A stretch of 9,552 bases of DNA, taken from an uncultured Bacteroidota bacterium (GTDB taxonomy: Bacteria > Bacteroidota > Bacteroidia > Chitinophagales > Chitinophagaceae). A program made the position numbers and the translations under genes. Positions 1-7,441 of this stretch are shown here, one piece after another. The stretch spans positions 1 through 9,552 of the forward strand of contig CAIRNW010000190.1 of the NCBI GenBank assembly GCA_903879995.1, written 5' to 3'. Below the pieces are notes generated by a model that did not search any database, was not told the origin of the DNA, and worked only from the letters and a program-made list of their open reading frames with translations. Numbering within the stretch: position 1 is the first letter of the stretch; the number at the start of each line of letters is the position of its first letter.

Positions 1-1048
1 AAAAACGCGCAAGTGTATAGGTATGACGAACCACACACTGGCTGTCGTCCATTACTATAAAACCACCAGAACCCATCATGGAGCCAGCAGCAAATCCTCC
101 GTCCGCCAAACTCTCATAGTTCATCGTACGTGTTTCACCCTTGGCTGTTTTCAACAATAAGTTGGCCGGAAGAATAGGAACGGAAGAACCGCCCGGAATA
201 CAAGCTTTCAGTTTTTTTCCTTGGGGTATACCTCCACAATATTCATCAGAGTAGATGAATTCTTCCACCGATATGGTCATATCGATTTCATAAACGCCTG
301 GCTTATTGATATTGCCGCATGCGGAGATAAGTTTGGTACCTGTAGATTTTCCAACTCCGATTTTTGCATACTCCTCACCGCCTTCATTAATGATGGGCAC
401 TAACGCAGCAACAGTTTCTACGTTGTTCACTACGGTAGGACAACCCCACAACCCCTTTACAGCAGGGAAAGGAGGCTTGATACGTGGATTACCGCGTTTA
501 CCTTCCAATGACTCCAATAAAGCAGTTTCCTCACCGCAGATATAAGCACCTGCACCACGTTGCACATAGATATCGCAATCAAATCCACTACCTAAAATAT
601 TTTTTCCTAACCAGCCGTGTTGACGAGCTTCTTCAATGGCCTGCTCGAGAATATGGGTGATCCAGGCATATTCACCGCGGATATAGATATAAGACCGGTT
701 TGATCCCAGCGCATATGAAGAGGTGATCATTCCCTCAATTAGTAAATGCGGAATGAACTCCATCAAATAACGATCCTTAAAAGTACCCGGCTCTGATTCA
801 TCTGCATTCACCACCAGATAACGGGGAACACCTTCTGGCTTAGCTAAAAAACTCCATTTCATTCCAGTAGGGAATCCCGCTCCACCCCTACCCCGCAATC
901 CACTTTTTTTAACCTCTTCAGTTACCTGATCTGGTGATAGCGTTTTAAGCGCTTTCTCCACACTACGATAACCTCCCTCTTTTCGATAAACCTCGTAAGA
1001 GCGGATATTTTCGACGTGTGCTTTTTCTAATAATAATTTTCTTCCCAT
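1..1048 (-). CDS. nuoF: NADH-quinone oxidoreductase subunit F, 3'-truncated by window edge
   Basis: This is the NADH- and FMN-binding subunit of complex I, which takes hydride from NADH on the cytoplasmic tip of the peripheral arm and passes electrons to the Fe-S chain. I translated it by hand from the ATG at 1048: 349 codons are open to the left edge with no stop. Visible motifs are the glycine-rich NADH loop RGRGGAGFPTGMKW at residues 52-65, NADESEPGT at 81-89, and the FMN-site segment GAGAYICGEETALLESLEG at 166-184. Family members are about 430-450 residues, so roughly the last 100 are missing, including the C-terminal CxxCxxC...C ligands of cluster N3. The gene starts 8 nt after the nuoE stop and is certainly part of the same operon. 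A start at 1048 fits the usual family N-terminus. The family is certain; only completeness is unknown. Confidence 0.96.
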   Translation of the reverse strand, partial: MGRKLLLEKAHVENIRSYEVYRKEGGYRSVEKALKTLSPDQVTEEVKKSGLRGRGGAGFPTGMKWSFLAKPEGVPRYLVVNADESEPGTFKDRYLMEFIPHLLIEGMITSSYALGSNRSYIYIRGEYAWITHILEQAIEEARQHGWLGKNILGSGFDCDIYVQRGAGAYICGEETALLESLEGKRGNPRIKPPFPAVKGLWGCPTVVNNVETVAALVPIINEGGEEYAKIGVGKSTGTKLISACGNINKPGVYEIDMTISVEEFIYSDEYCGGIPQGKKLKACIPGGSSVPILPANLLLKTAKGETRTMNYESLADGGFAAGSMMGSGGFIVMDDSQCVVRHTYTLARF

Positions 1049-1056
1049 TCGTTAAT

Positions 1057-1560
1057 TCAATTTAGTGCGGCTGATTTTGCATAACAAGATTCGATCAGCG
1101 CATCAATTTTTTCTTTAGTCAAATGCTCTTTGTAGTGTTCTCCCAATTGTAACATTGGCGCATAACCACAGGCCCCTAAACACTCCACTGTTTTCAAAGT
1201 AAACTGACCATCTTTTGTGGTTTCACCAGGACGAATGCCCAATCGCTCATAGATATATTCTACAATCGAATCACTTCCGTTGAGCATACATGGACCTGTT
1301 TGGCATACTTCCAACAAGTGCTTTCCAACAGGAGAAAGGTTGAACATAGAATAAAAAGAAGCAACCTCGTACACTTCAATAGGCTTCAATTGTAGTAAAG
1401 AGGCTACATAATCCATTACATCCGTACTTAACCAACCTCCAAATGTGTCTTGGGCTAAATGCAAAATAGGAATGAGGGCACTTTTTTCACGTCCCTCAGG
1501 ATAACGACTAATGAGCCGCTGTACCTCCTGTAATTGCTCGCTCGTAAAACTTAGTTTCAT
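1057..1560 (-). CDS. nuoE: NADH-quinone oxidoreductase subunit E (24 kDa type, 2Fe-2S)
   Basis: This is the thioredoxin-fold subunit carrying the [2Fe-2S] cluster N1a beside the flavin of NuoF in the complex I NADH module. The 167-residue length is normal. The four cluster ligands are visible as C86 and C91 (CQTGPC, C-x4-C) and C127 and C131 (CLGAC, C-x3-C), the standard spacing. The N-terminal helical part (about residues 7-60, with the segment EVYEVASFYSMF at 62-73) is typical of the family. The ATG at 1560 lies 9 nt after the nuoD stop, with an A-rich stretch instead of a Shine-Dalgarno, and the gene is followed 8 nt later by nuoF. NuoE with NuoF shows that this complex I has an NADH-oxidising module, unlike the shorter 11-subunit forms that lack E, F and G. 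Nothing odd is seen. Confidence 0.97.
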   Translation of the reverse strand: MKLSFTSEQLQEVQRLISRYPEGREKSALIPILHLAQDTFGGWLSTDVMDYVASLLQLKPIEVYEVASFYSMFNLSPVGKHLLEVCQTGPCMLNGSDSIVEYIYERLGIRPGETTKDGQFTLKTVECLGACGYAPMLQLGEHYKEHLTKEKIDALIESCYAKSAALN

Positions 1561-1569
1561 CTTTATACT

Positions 1570-2793
1570 TTAAGCATCCATTTCTCCAGCTATCAAATTC
1601 AAACTACTCATGGTCATGATGGCATCACTCAACATAGAACCTTTGACCAACTCCTCATACGCCTGATAATAAATAAAACAAGGTCGGCGGAAATGTAATC
1701 GGTAGGGCGAACGTCCGCCGTCACTGATCAAATAAAATCCTAACTCACCATTACCTGCTTCAATAGAGTGATATACTTCTCCAGCAGGAATTTCAGTTTC
1801 ACCCATGATAATCTTAAAGTGATAGATCAGGGCTTCCATTTTGGTATACACATCCTTTTTCTCAGGGAGATAATAGGCCGGTGTATCTGCATGATATACC
1901 TCTGCCTCTGCTCCTTTGAAAGATTGAATTTTTTGATACGCCTGACGGAGAATCGACAAACTCTGCCACATTTCCTGCTCACGAACCAACCAACGGTCGT
2001 AACAGTCTCCAGTAGAGCCAATGGGAATTATAAAATCAAAATCCTGATAACCGGAATAAGGGTTTTGCACGCGTACATCATAATCAACACCGGCTGCACG
2101 AAGGTTAGGTCCGGTAAATCCATAATTCAACGCACGCTCAGCAGAAATTCCTCCGACCCCCATCGTACGATCCATAAAAATTCGGTTGCGCTGGAACATG
2201 TCCTCAAATTCCTTAAGGGCACGCGGGTATTCCTCTAAAAATTTCTCTAGCTTTTGGAAAGCTTTGTCTGTGAAGTTTCTTTCAAAACCACCAATTCTAC
2301 CCATGTTTGTGGTTAAGCGAGCGCCACATACCTCTTCATAAATCTCATAAATCAATTCCCGAAACTGCATCACATACAAAAAACCAGTGTAGGCACCTGC
2401 ATCGACTCCCATGATTGAGTTACAAATCAAATGGTCCGCAATTCGCGCCAGTTCCATCATGATAACACGTAAATAATCGACCCGCTTTGGAGTCTGCACA
2501 CCCAGCAACCTTTCGCAGGTCATGTGCCAACCCATATTGTTAAGCGGTGCAGAGCAGTAGTTCAATCGATCCGTAAGTGTAGTGATTTGGGCAAGCGGAC
2601 GTCTTTCAGCTAACTTTTCAAAAGCCCGGTGGATATACCCAATGGTTTGATCAGCTGAAACAATTCTTTCTCCATCCAACTCCAGGATATTTTGCATCAC
2701 CCCGTGTGTGGCTGGGTGCGTGGGTCCCAGGTTGAGCGTAGTGGTGGTTTTCTCAATGGAGCCCTCGGGTAATTTGATATGCTGTTCACTCAT
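1570..2793 (-). CDS. nuoD: NADH-quinone oxidoreductase subunit D (49 kDa type)
   Basis: This large subunit of the hydrogenase-like connecting module forms the quinone site together with NuoB, at the base of the complex I peripheral arm. It has 407 residues, a usual length for an unfused NuoD. Motifs in order: NLGPTHPATHGV at 21-32, DRLNY at 75-79, GARLTTNMGRIGGF at 157-170, RNRIFMDRTMGVGGIS at 202-217, GFTGPNLRAAG at 225-235, and the C-terminal SPYRLHFRRPCF at 362-373. H30 and Y79 are 49 residues apart, the same spacing as the His and Tyr that contact the quinone head group in the mitochondrial 49 kDa subunit (H59/Y108, from memory), so the quinone site looks intact. The gene is separate from nuoC, unlike the nuoCD fusion of enterobacteria, and starts 20 nt after the nuoC stop. 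Confidence 0.97.
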   Translation of the reverse strand: MSEQHIKLPEGSIEKTTTTLNLGPTHPATHGVMQNILELDGERIVSADQTIGYIHRAFEKLAERRPLAQITTLTDRLNYCSAPLNNMGWHMTCERLLGVQTPKRVDYLRVIMMELARIADHLICNSIMGVDAGAYTGFLYVMQFRELIYEIYEEVCGARLTTNMGRIGGFERNFTDKAFQKLEKFLEEYPRALKEFEDMFQRNRIFMDRTMGVGGISAERALNYGFTGPNLRAAGVDYDVRVQNPYSGYQDFDFIIPIGSTGDCYDRWLVREQEMWQSLSILRQAYQKIQSFKGAEAEVYHADTPAYYLPEKKDVYTKMEALIYHFKIIMGETEIPAGEVYHSIEAGNGELGFYLISDGGRSPYRLHFRRPCFIYYQAYEELVKGSMLSDAIMTMSSLNLIAGEMDA

Positions 2794-2813
2794 ATACTAT
2801 CGCGTCAATCAGT

Positions 2814-3332
2814 TTATTTTAAAGTTCCGCCTCGTCCAAACATTTCGTCGTCTTTATCAATTCGGGTTTGATCCTCCAATGGAAATTCTTTACGTAAGGG
2901 GAAATAATCCATTTCCTCCACATTTAGAATTCGCTTCAAGTTGGGATGGCCTACAAATAAAATTCCAAAAAAATCGTAGGTCTCTCGCTCCATCCAATTA
3001 GCCGCTGAAAATAATCCGGTAGCGGTATATACTTCAGGTTGCTCAATTGGAGCAAATATTTTAAAACGAATTCTGACATTTTCTTTCAGGCTATGCAAAT
3101 GATATACAACCGCCAACTCATTTCCCTTATTGGAAGGGTAATGCACGCCTGTTAAATCAGTTAAAAACTGAAACTGAAGTACCGCATCATCGTAAAGAAA
3201 ATTAAGCACTTTGAGATTCAACTCCCGAGGAGCTGTAATTTCAAGTAGGCCATAACCGTCAACAAGTGCAGCAACACTTTCGCCAAATTTTTCCTGCAAT
3301 CGCTGTTGTATTATTTGGTTAGTCAAAGCCAT
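2814..3332 (-). CDS. nuoC: NADH-quinone oxidoreductase subunit C (30 kDa type)
   Basis: This is the peripheral-arm subunit that packs against NuoD and NuoB and carries no cofactor. It has 172 residues. The family signature lies at 115-136: ERETYDFFGI, then GHPNLKRIL, followed by FPLRKEFPLE at 144-153. The N-terminal alpha/beta part (about 1-110) is less conserved, as expected. It begins with ATG at 3332, 14 nt after the nuoB stop, and ends 20 nt before nuoD. The short charged tail (about 154-172, ending in GRGGTLK) is where fused NuoCD proteins would continue into the D part; here a stop codon and a new ATG intervene, so the two are translated separately. Family identity is secure. Confidence 0.96.
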   Translation of the reverse strand: MALTNQIIQQRLQEKFGESVAALVDGYGLLEITAPRELNLKVLNFLYDDAVLQFQFLTDLTGVHYPSNKGNELAVVYHLHSLKENVRIRFKIFAPIEQPEVYTATGLFSAANWMERETYDFFGILFVGHPNLKRILNVEEMDYFPLRKEFPLEDQTRIDKDDEMFGRGGTLK

Positions 3333-3346
3333 ACGATCAAAATCAT

Positions 3347-3931
3347 TTATTGTATTCCGTAACTGTTGAGTAGCGCTTTATAATGTTCACTGTTGCGGCG
3401 GCGAAGACTTTCCTTACCCACTAAATCCTGTATCCGCAACACCCCATCAATAATTGCTTCGGGACGAGGAGGGCAACCTGGTACATACACGTCAACCGGG
3501 ACCACTTGATCTATCCCTTGCAACACACTGTAGGTATCAAAAATTCCACCGCTGCTGGCGCAAGCACCCACCGCAATCACCCAACGAGGTTCAGCCATCT
3601 GCAAGTAAACCTGTCTTACAACCGGTCCCATTTTTTTAGCGATGGTGCCCATGACCATCAACAAATCACATTGACGTGGGGAAAACCCTACCCGCTCAGA
3701 TCCGAATCGAGCCAAATCATAATGAGAACCCATCGTAGCCATAAACTCAATACCACAACAAGAAGTGGCAAAGGGCAAAGGCCAAATAGAATTTTTTCGG
3801 GCTAGTCCAATTACACTATCCAAAGAAGTTGCAAAGAATCCTTCTCCTTGATGTCCATCAGGTAAGGGAGCCACACTGATGTCTTTTTCCAGTGGCTTTT
3901 GAATCAAATTGTAAGAAACCGGACGACTCAT
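3347..3931 (-). CDS. nuoB: NADH-quinone oxidoreductase subunit B (PSST type, cluster N2)
   Basis: This subunit holds [4Fe-4S] cluster N2, the last electron carrier before quinone. From the chosen ATG at 3931 it is 194 residues. The cluster ligands are the tandem cysteines C58-C59 ([10 protein letters not shown]), C124 (VGACASSGG) and C153 (VPGCPPRPE), the canonical set, so the protein should be functional. The reading frame also allows a GTG start at 3940 (three extra residues, MLN). I prefer ATG at 3931 because it gives the family-like start MSRPVSYNL and because ATG is used by every other nuo gene here. No Shine-Dalgarno is seen; the upstream bases are A/T-rich. The 55-nt gap to nuoA is the largest in the visible operon, and the gap to nuoC is 14 nt. 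Confidence 0.95.
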   Translation of the reverse strand: MSRPVSYNLIQKPLEKDISVAPLPDGHQGEGFFATSLDSVIGLARKNSIWPLPFATSCCGIEFMATMGSHYDLARFGSERVGFSPRQCDLLMVMGTIAKKMGPVVRQVYLQMAEPRWVIAVGACASSGGIFDTYSVLQGIDQVVPVDVYVPGCPPRPEAIIDGVLRIQDLVGKESLRRRNSEHYKALLNSYGIQ

Positions 3932-3986
3932 ATTCAACACTTTTTATTTTAACAAGCAGGGAGGCGATCAGTTGATCATAAAACCG

Positions 3987-4382
3987 TTAATCTTCCCAAT
4001 TCAACGCACCCTTCTTGACGATGTATAAAAAACCACAAAGAAAAAAACCAACAAAGAGTAACACTGCCCAAAAACCTGACCACCCCAATCCTTGGATATT
4101 CACCGCATAAGGATAAAAGAAAATTACCTCTACGTCAAACAACACAAACAAAATAGCAGTCAAAAAATACTTGATAGCCATGGGTTGTCTGGCATCGCCA
4201 TGCGATTCAATACCACTGGTAAAATTTTGAAGTTTGTCGGAGGTCTTACGACTGGGGCCCAGCAAATGGGTGAGGACCATCAAAAAAACTACCAATCCCA
4301 CTGCAATGAGGACCTGTAAAGCAAGGGGCAAATAAGTAGTTGCACTCGAAGAAGAAGCACTTGCCTGCAGCAAATAAAACAT
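3987..4382 (-). CDS. nuoA: NADH-quinone oxidoreductase subunit A (ND3 type)
   Basis: This small membrane subunit sits where the complex I peripheral and membrane arms meet. It has 131 residues and three predicted membrane helices, at about 19-41, 71-93 and 101-123. The conserved loop between helices 1 and 2 reads TSGIESHGDARQP (about 55-67) and leads into helix 2 with FDVEVIFFYP at 82-91, containing the conserved acidic D83 and E85. The loop position that is a cysteine in mitochondrial ND3 is a serine here, as in the E. coli protein. It is the first gene of the nuo operon, with an ATG at 4382 and a Bacteroidota-type -7 box about 19 nt upstream. The N-terminus has a short Ser-rich stretch (8-14) ahead of helix 1, which is unremarkable. 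Confidence 0.95.
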   Translation of the reverse strand: MFYLLQASASSSSATTYLPLALQVLIAVGLVVFLMVLTHLLGPSRKTSDKLQNFTSGIESHGDARQPMAIKYFLTAILFVLFDVEVIFFYPYAVNIQGLGWSGFWAVLLFVGFFLCGFLYIVKKGALNWED

Positions 4383-4401
4383 AGCCCTTTTTTATTGGCC
4401 G

Positions 4402-4409
4402 CAAAGTTA
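4402..4409 (-). promoter_or_regulatory. Probable -7 box of the nuo operon promoter
   Basis: The minus strand reads TAACTTTG, a full match to the Bacteroidota housekeeping -7 consensus TAnnTTTG. It lies in the 64-nt gap between the TPR gene and nuoA, 19 nt from the nuoA ATG, which would give a leader of about 16 nt. No clear TTG element is found at the -33 distance (the best there is a T-run at 4425-4428 with a short spacer), so the call rests on the -7 box and its position. Confidence 0.5.
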
Positions 4410-4446
4410 AGGTGAGGGCGTCAGAAAACCTTATGTTTTAAAGGGG

Positions 4447-6219
4447 TCAGGGCCTATTTCCAGTGGGCTTGGCGGGCTGGTTGGCTGGTGCCGTCTCTTT
4501 GGGAGGCTCCGGCTTAGTAGCAGCTGCCTTTTCAAGCACTGTAATGTTCTGCTGAATGGCCGCATTGGTAGGATCCAAAGACAACATCCGGCGCAGGTAT
4601 TGCAGTGCTTTTTCTTTATCCTTCAAAATATTGGCATGATAAGCTGCCAGGTATGCGGCCACCCCAATAATGTTCTTTTTATTCTTAACAGTATCTCGCT
4701 CCAGAAACTCCAGGTACTTAACAGCCCATGGCACTGCCAAGCCTTTTTCCATGGAAGTGTCAATAGCGCGTTGAATGTTGTACTGCATCATGTATCCAAA
4801 TGATTCCTCTGGATACTTTGTAACATAAATGGAGAAAATACTGTCAGCACGGGTGTAATCTTTACCTTGATAGAATGCAAAACCCGCATCAAAATAATCT
4901 CGGTTGCTGGGAGTAGGCTTCACTTTGATAACTTCTGTACGGAGTACCCCTTCCAGCACCCGGCTGAGACTATCCCCCTTGGCCTTAAAACGGTCAGCCC
5001 CTTTCTTCAAAAGATCAACTTTGAGGTTGTATAAAGTATCAACCCGGGTCGCGCGGAGGTAAGTAGCTGAGATTTCTTCGGGTGTGCCTCCTGTTTTATC
5101 TAATATTTCAGCACGTAACTGGTAATCGTATAAAATTACCGCGTCACCCTCATCCCCTGTTTTCCCAAAGAAACGGTCGCTGTACTTTTTTGCATTGGCA
5201 AAAGAAGTGGCAGCCCCATCAGCATTCCCTTGTTTTTGTAGCGTATCTCCCACTTGAAAATAGGCGTCAGACAATAATCGAAAAACACGCGACTTGGTAT
5301 TTTCGCCCAGTGCTGTTAACACAGCCTCAGATTTTGTGATGGCGCAATTAAAATCACCACGGGCCCAGCATAACTGAGAATAAAGAAATTCGTCCTGGAT
5401 ATCTTTTTCAGGCTGCTTAGTAGCAATAAATTTTTTAAGCTGTTCCTCCGCAGTTGCGTAATCCCTGCGATAGAAATAATAATAGAACAATTCGTAGTAA
5501 GCAGGCGTAAAATTGGGATCCTTTTGCACACACTCGTTGAGGTATTGGGACACCATTTCCCAGTTTTTCTGAGAATCAAACAAGCGAGCTAAGCGATAAC
5601 TTGCTAAGGCGTAAGTTGGGTTGAGCTTGAGCGCCTCTTGATAATTTCTAAAGGCCTCTCCTCCACCCTCACCGGGTCTTGCTTTACGAATAGCATTTCC
5701 CTGCATCAGATACAACTCAGCGTTTTTCTCGCCCTTTTCAATTTGCGCATTAATTTTTGCAATAATGGTTTCTAAATCATGAAAAGGCGCATCCGTGTTG
5801 GCACGGGCTATTGCAATTAAAATATCTGCATTATCCCCTTTGCGGGTTCGTGTTTGAGTTAAAGCAGATTCAAATTTCTGTCGAGCCTCGTTGATCTTAT
5901 TTTCAAAAAGGTCTGCTTGTCCAGCACCCACTTGAACAAGAGGCGAGGCGGCAGCCACTTGCATGGCCTTGTCGTACCAAGCACGGGCCACTGCAGGTTT
6001 GCGAGTGGAATCTAATTCAAGGCTGATGGCTGATTGTCCACCCCAGTATAAAGCTTCCGCATCAGCGGGATTGGTTTTTAACAGTTGCTGAAAAACAGCA
6101 TTGGCTAATTGGTAACGCTGCGCAAAATAATGAGCTTTTCCTTCTTGGATAGACTGAGCACTTGCCGCCAAACCAGTCAGGGCTACACAAAAAAACAAAA
6201 CAAGGACACGATTCATCAT
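4447..6219 (-). CDS. Secreted tetratricopeptide-repeat protein, function unknown
   Basis: This is a 590-residue periplasmic or envelope TPR protein. The N-terminus (1-21) is a Sec signal peptide: a basic start (MMNR), a hydrophobic core at 4-18, then an ASA-Q cleavage site at about 21/22. No lipobox cysteine follows. TPR-like helix pairs are visible at about 25-57, 74-122, 166-201, 204-236, 238-269, 274-304, 441-472 and 518-552, with typical endings such as LKTNPADAEAL, LKLNPTYALA and LSLDPTNA. The tail (566-590) is low-complexity Pro/Ala/Lys. TPR arrays normally act as protein-binding scaffolds. No enzymatic domain is visible. The gene follows the PstS-like lipoprotein gene by 37 nt on the same strand, suggesting a shared envelope function. 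From memory, unverified, such PstS-like/TPR pairs often sit next to tonB/exbD genes in Bacteroidota. Start is ATG at 6219; the adjacent ATG at 6216 is equally possible. Confidence 0.85.
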   Translation of the reverse strand: MMNRVLVLFFCVALTGLAASAQSIQEGKAHYFAQRYQLANAVFQQLLKTNPADAEALYWGGQSAISLELDSTRKPAVARAWYDKAMQVAAASPLVQVGAGQADLFENKINEARQKFESALTQTRTRKGDNADILIAIARANTDAPFHDLETIIAKINAQIEKGEKNAELYLMQGNAIRKARPGEGGGEAFRNYQEALKLNPTYALASYRLARLFDSQKNWEMVSQYLNECVQKDPNFTPAYYELFYYYFYRRDYATAEEQLKKFIATKQPEKDIQDEFLYSQLCWARGDFNCAITKSEAVLTALGENTKSRVFRLLSDAYFQVGDTLQKQGNADGAATSFANAKKYSDRFFGKTGDEGDAVILYDYQLRAEILDKTGGTPEEISATYLRATRVDTLYNLKVDLLKKGADRFKAKGDSLSRVLEGVLRTEVIKVKPTPSNRDYFDAGFAFYQGKDYTRADSIFSIYVTKYPEESFGYMMQYNIQRAIDTSMEKGLAVPWAVKYLEFLERDTVKNKKNIIGVAAYLAAYHANILKDKEKALQYLRRMLSLDPTNAAIQQNITVLEKAAATKPEPPKETAPANQPAKPTGNRP

Positions 6220-6242
6220 AAACTTTCACATTAAAAGGGGTG

Positions 6243-6250
6243 TAAATATA
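6243..6250 (-). promoter_or_regulatory. Possible -7 box upstream of the TPR gene
   Basis: The minus strand reads TATATTTA, matching TAnnTTTG at all but the last base. It lies in the 37-nt gap between the PstS-like gene and the TPR gene, 23 nt from the ATG at 6219. It could give the TPR gene its own transcript in addition to readthrough. A single mismatch in A/T-rich DNA makes chance occurrence quite possible. Confidence 0.25.
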
Positions 6251-6256
6251 ACGGAA

Positions 6257-7174
6257 TTACTCATTGAGTTTAACGGGGCGTATCCCTAACCTCTTCTGTG
6301 CGGGTGCCAGGTAAGCTCGTCTGAAAATAAGTTGTCCCAACTCCCCACTCACAAAATGCGCAAAACCTGTTGCTAAACCACGGTGTCTTTCTTTGAGTAC
6401 GTATACCAGATCTCTTACCATAGGGTAACGCTTTGCATAAATATTGGCTTGATAGGCCTTCACATAAGCTCCTTTTTTATCGGTGCTCTCCAAATGTGCC
6501 ACTTTTACTTTCTTTAAAAAACTCATTTGTAAAGAATCTTCCGGATTACCCACCCAACCCACACCCACAAATCCAATCACATCCTGATGCGTTGCCACAT
6601 AGTCCACTACCCCTTCACTACTTCTAGCAGCCATGGCAGCAGGATTGAGCGAGTCTCCTTTCAATACTGAATCTACAATAAATCGGACCGTGCTGGTTGC
6701 TTTCACTCCATCAAAAACGGGAATTAACTTTTTCTTGTACTTCCCCGTAAGGATCTCTTTGATCTCTTGCATGGAAAATATAGTATCGGGAGAGTTAGGA
6801 TGAACAATCACGGCAATCGCATCGCGGGCCACTACCAAGCTGCGCGCTGTGAGTCGAAGTGAATCGGCCAACAACCCCTTTTCCTCCAGCGACAATCGAC
6901 GAGTCACAAAAAGTAATCGTATGCTGTCATTCAATGCATCACGTAAACAATCCGCCTCCGTTTTATAATCTACGTCAATTTTTGTTTGGGGGTGATTGGA
7001 TTGATAGACCTGAACCAGTTCGTCCATAACAGGCTTGAAAGTTTCATCTACTGAAATCTTAATCTGTCCCCGGTCTGGGGTATCGGGTAATTGATTTCGC
7101 TGCTCCTCATAGGAGGTACACGCGCTAAAAACATTGATAAACAGTGATAACCAAAAAATATTTTTATTGCTCAT
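6257..7174 (-). CDS. PstS-like substrate-binding lipoprotein
   Basis: This 305-residue exported solute-binding protein resembles the phosphate-binding PstS family. The start is the ATG at 7174 (MSNKNIFWLSLF), because it opens a lipoprotein signal: hydrophobic residues 6-18 and the cysteine of VFSAC at residue 19, with Phe rather than the usual Leu at -3. The frame is open upstream to 7339, but that extension overlaps the preceding gene heavily and lacks a signal. The mature part shows the PstS layout: a first strand at 37-41 with ETFKPVMDEL following, a central ARDAIAVIVHPNSP at 116-129, FSMQEIKEILTGK at 133-145, STVRFIVDSV at 161-170, GVVDYVATHQDVIGFVG at 188-204, and a C-terminal FAHFVSGELGQLIFRRA at 271-287. 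No permease or ATPase gene is nearby. It overlaps the upstream small membrane-protein gene by 11 nt, so translation is probably coupled. Phosphate binding is not assured because the usual SGT-type ligand loop is altered. Confidence 0.85.
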   Translation of the reverse strand: MSNKNIFWLSLFINVFSACTSYEEQRNQLPDTPDRGQIKISVDETFKPVMDELVQVYQSNHPQTKIDVDYKTEADCLRDALNDSIRLLFVTRRLSLEEKGLLADSLRLTARSLVVARDAIAVIVHPNSPDTIFSMQEIKEILTGKYKKKLIPVFDGVKATSTVRFIVDSVLKGDSLNPAAMAARSSEGVVDYVATHQDVIGFVGVGWVGNPEDSLQMSFLKKVKVAHLESTDKKGAYVKAYQANIYAKRYPMVRDLVYVLKERHRGLATGFAHFVSGELGQLIFRRAYLAPAQKRLGIRPVKLNE

Positions 7175-7427
7175 GAGAGGAAATTGAAGACGAACGGGTG
7201 TGCAAATAACCACGATACACACGCCATCCACCGTAGAGTAAACAAACCACCCCAAATAATTTATCCAACTGGTCGGGGGGATAACGTTGATTAAAATCCA
7301 AGACCAACCAGGAACGTAGCAGAAAGAAAAACCCAGCACCCAGAATTACAATTCCCATACTCACGTCACGCAACAACAGCAAACGCTTTTGTTGTTTATC
7401 TCGCTCTTTTTGAAAATTGATGGCCAT
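7164..7427 (-). CDS. Small two-helix membrane protein, function unknown
   Basis: I do not recognise this 87-residue protein. It has a charged N-terminus (residues 5-20, rich in Lys/Arg/Gln), a first hydrophobic helix at about 22-39 (with GIVILGAGFFFLL), a short linker with RYPPDQLDK, a second helix at about 57-72 (GVVCLLYGGW), and a Ser-rich hydrophilic tail. The basic N-terminus suggests both ends lie in the cytoplasm, with the linker outside. The start is ATG at 7427. Its last 11 nt overlap the start of the PstS-like lipoprotein gene, so it is a real expressed gene and likely part of the same functional group. It might be an inner-membrane partner for the lipoprotein and TPR protein, but that is inference. 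It is divergent from the phosphatase gene. Confidence 0.75.
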   Translation of the reverse strand: MAINFQKERDKQQKRLLLLRDVSMGIVILGAGFFFLLRSWLVLDFNQRYPPDQLDKLFGVVCLLYGGWRVYRGYLHTRSSSISSHEQ

Positions 7428-7441
7428 GGAGGCAAATTAGA

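Noticed and set aside
221..545. Two overlapping plus-strand open frames over nuoF
   Set aside because: They are antisense to the strongly conserved nuoF coding sequence and have no recognisable features.
1768..2238. 156-codon open frame on the plus strand inside nuoD
   Set aside because: It lies wholly antisense to a gene with clear family motifs, the product has no recognisable domain or sensible composition, and no promoter box precedes it.
4420..4445. AAAAC-ATAAG-GTTTT hairpin after the TPR gene as an intrinsic terminator
   Set aside because: The stem is only 5 bp, A/T-rich, and not followed by a T-run on the minus strand.
7104..7116. CTCCT/AGGAG inverted repeat
   Set aside because: It is inside the lipoprotein signal-peptide region, with a 3-base loop, and is well explained by coding sequence; likely chance.
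7175..7339. Upstream extension of the PstS-like frame to a start at 7339
   Set aside because: It runs through the small membrane-protein gene in another frame and would bury the lipoprotein signal; the ATG at 7174 explains the protein better.
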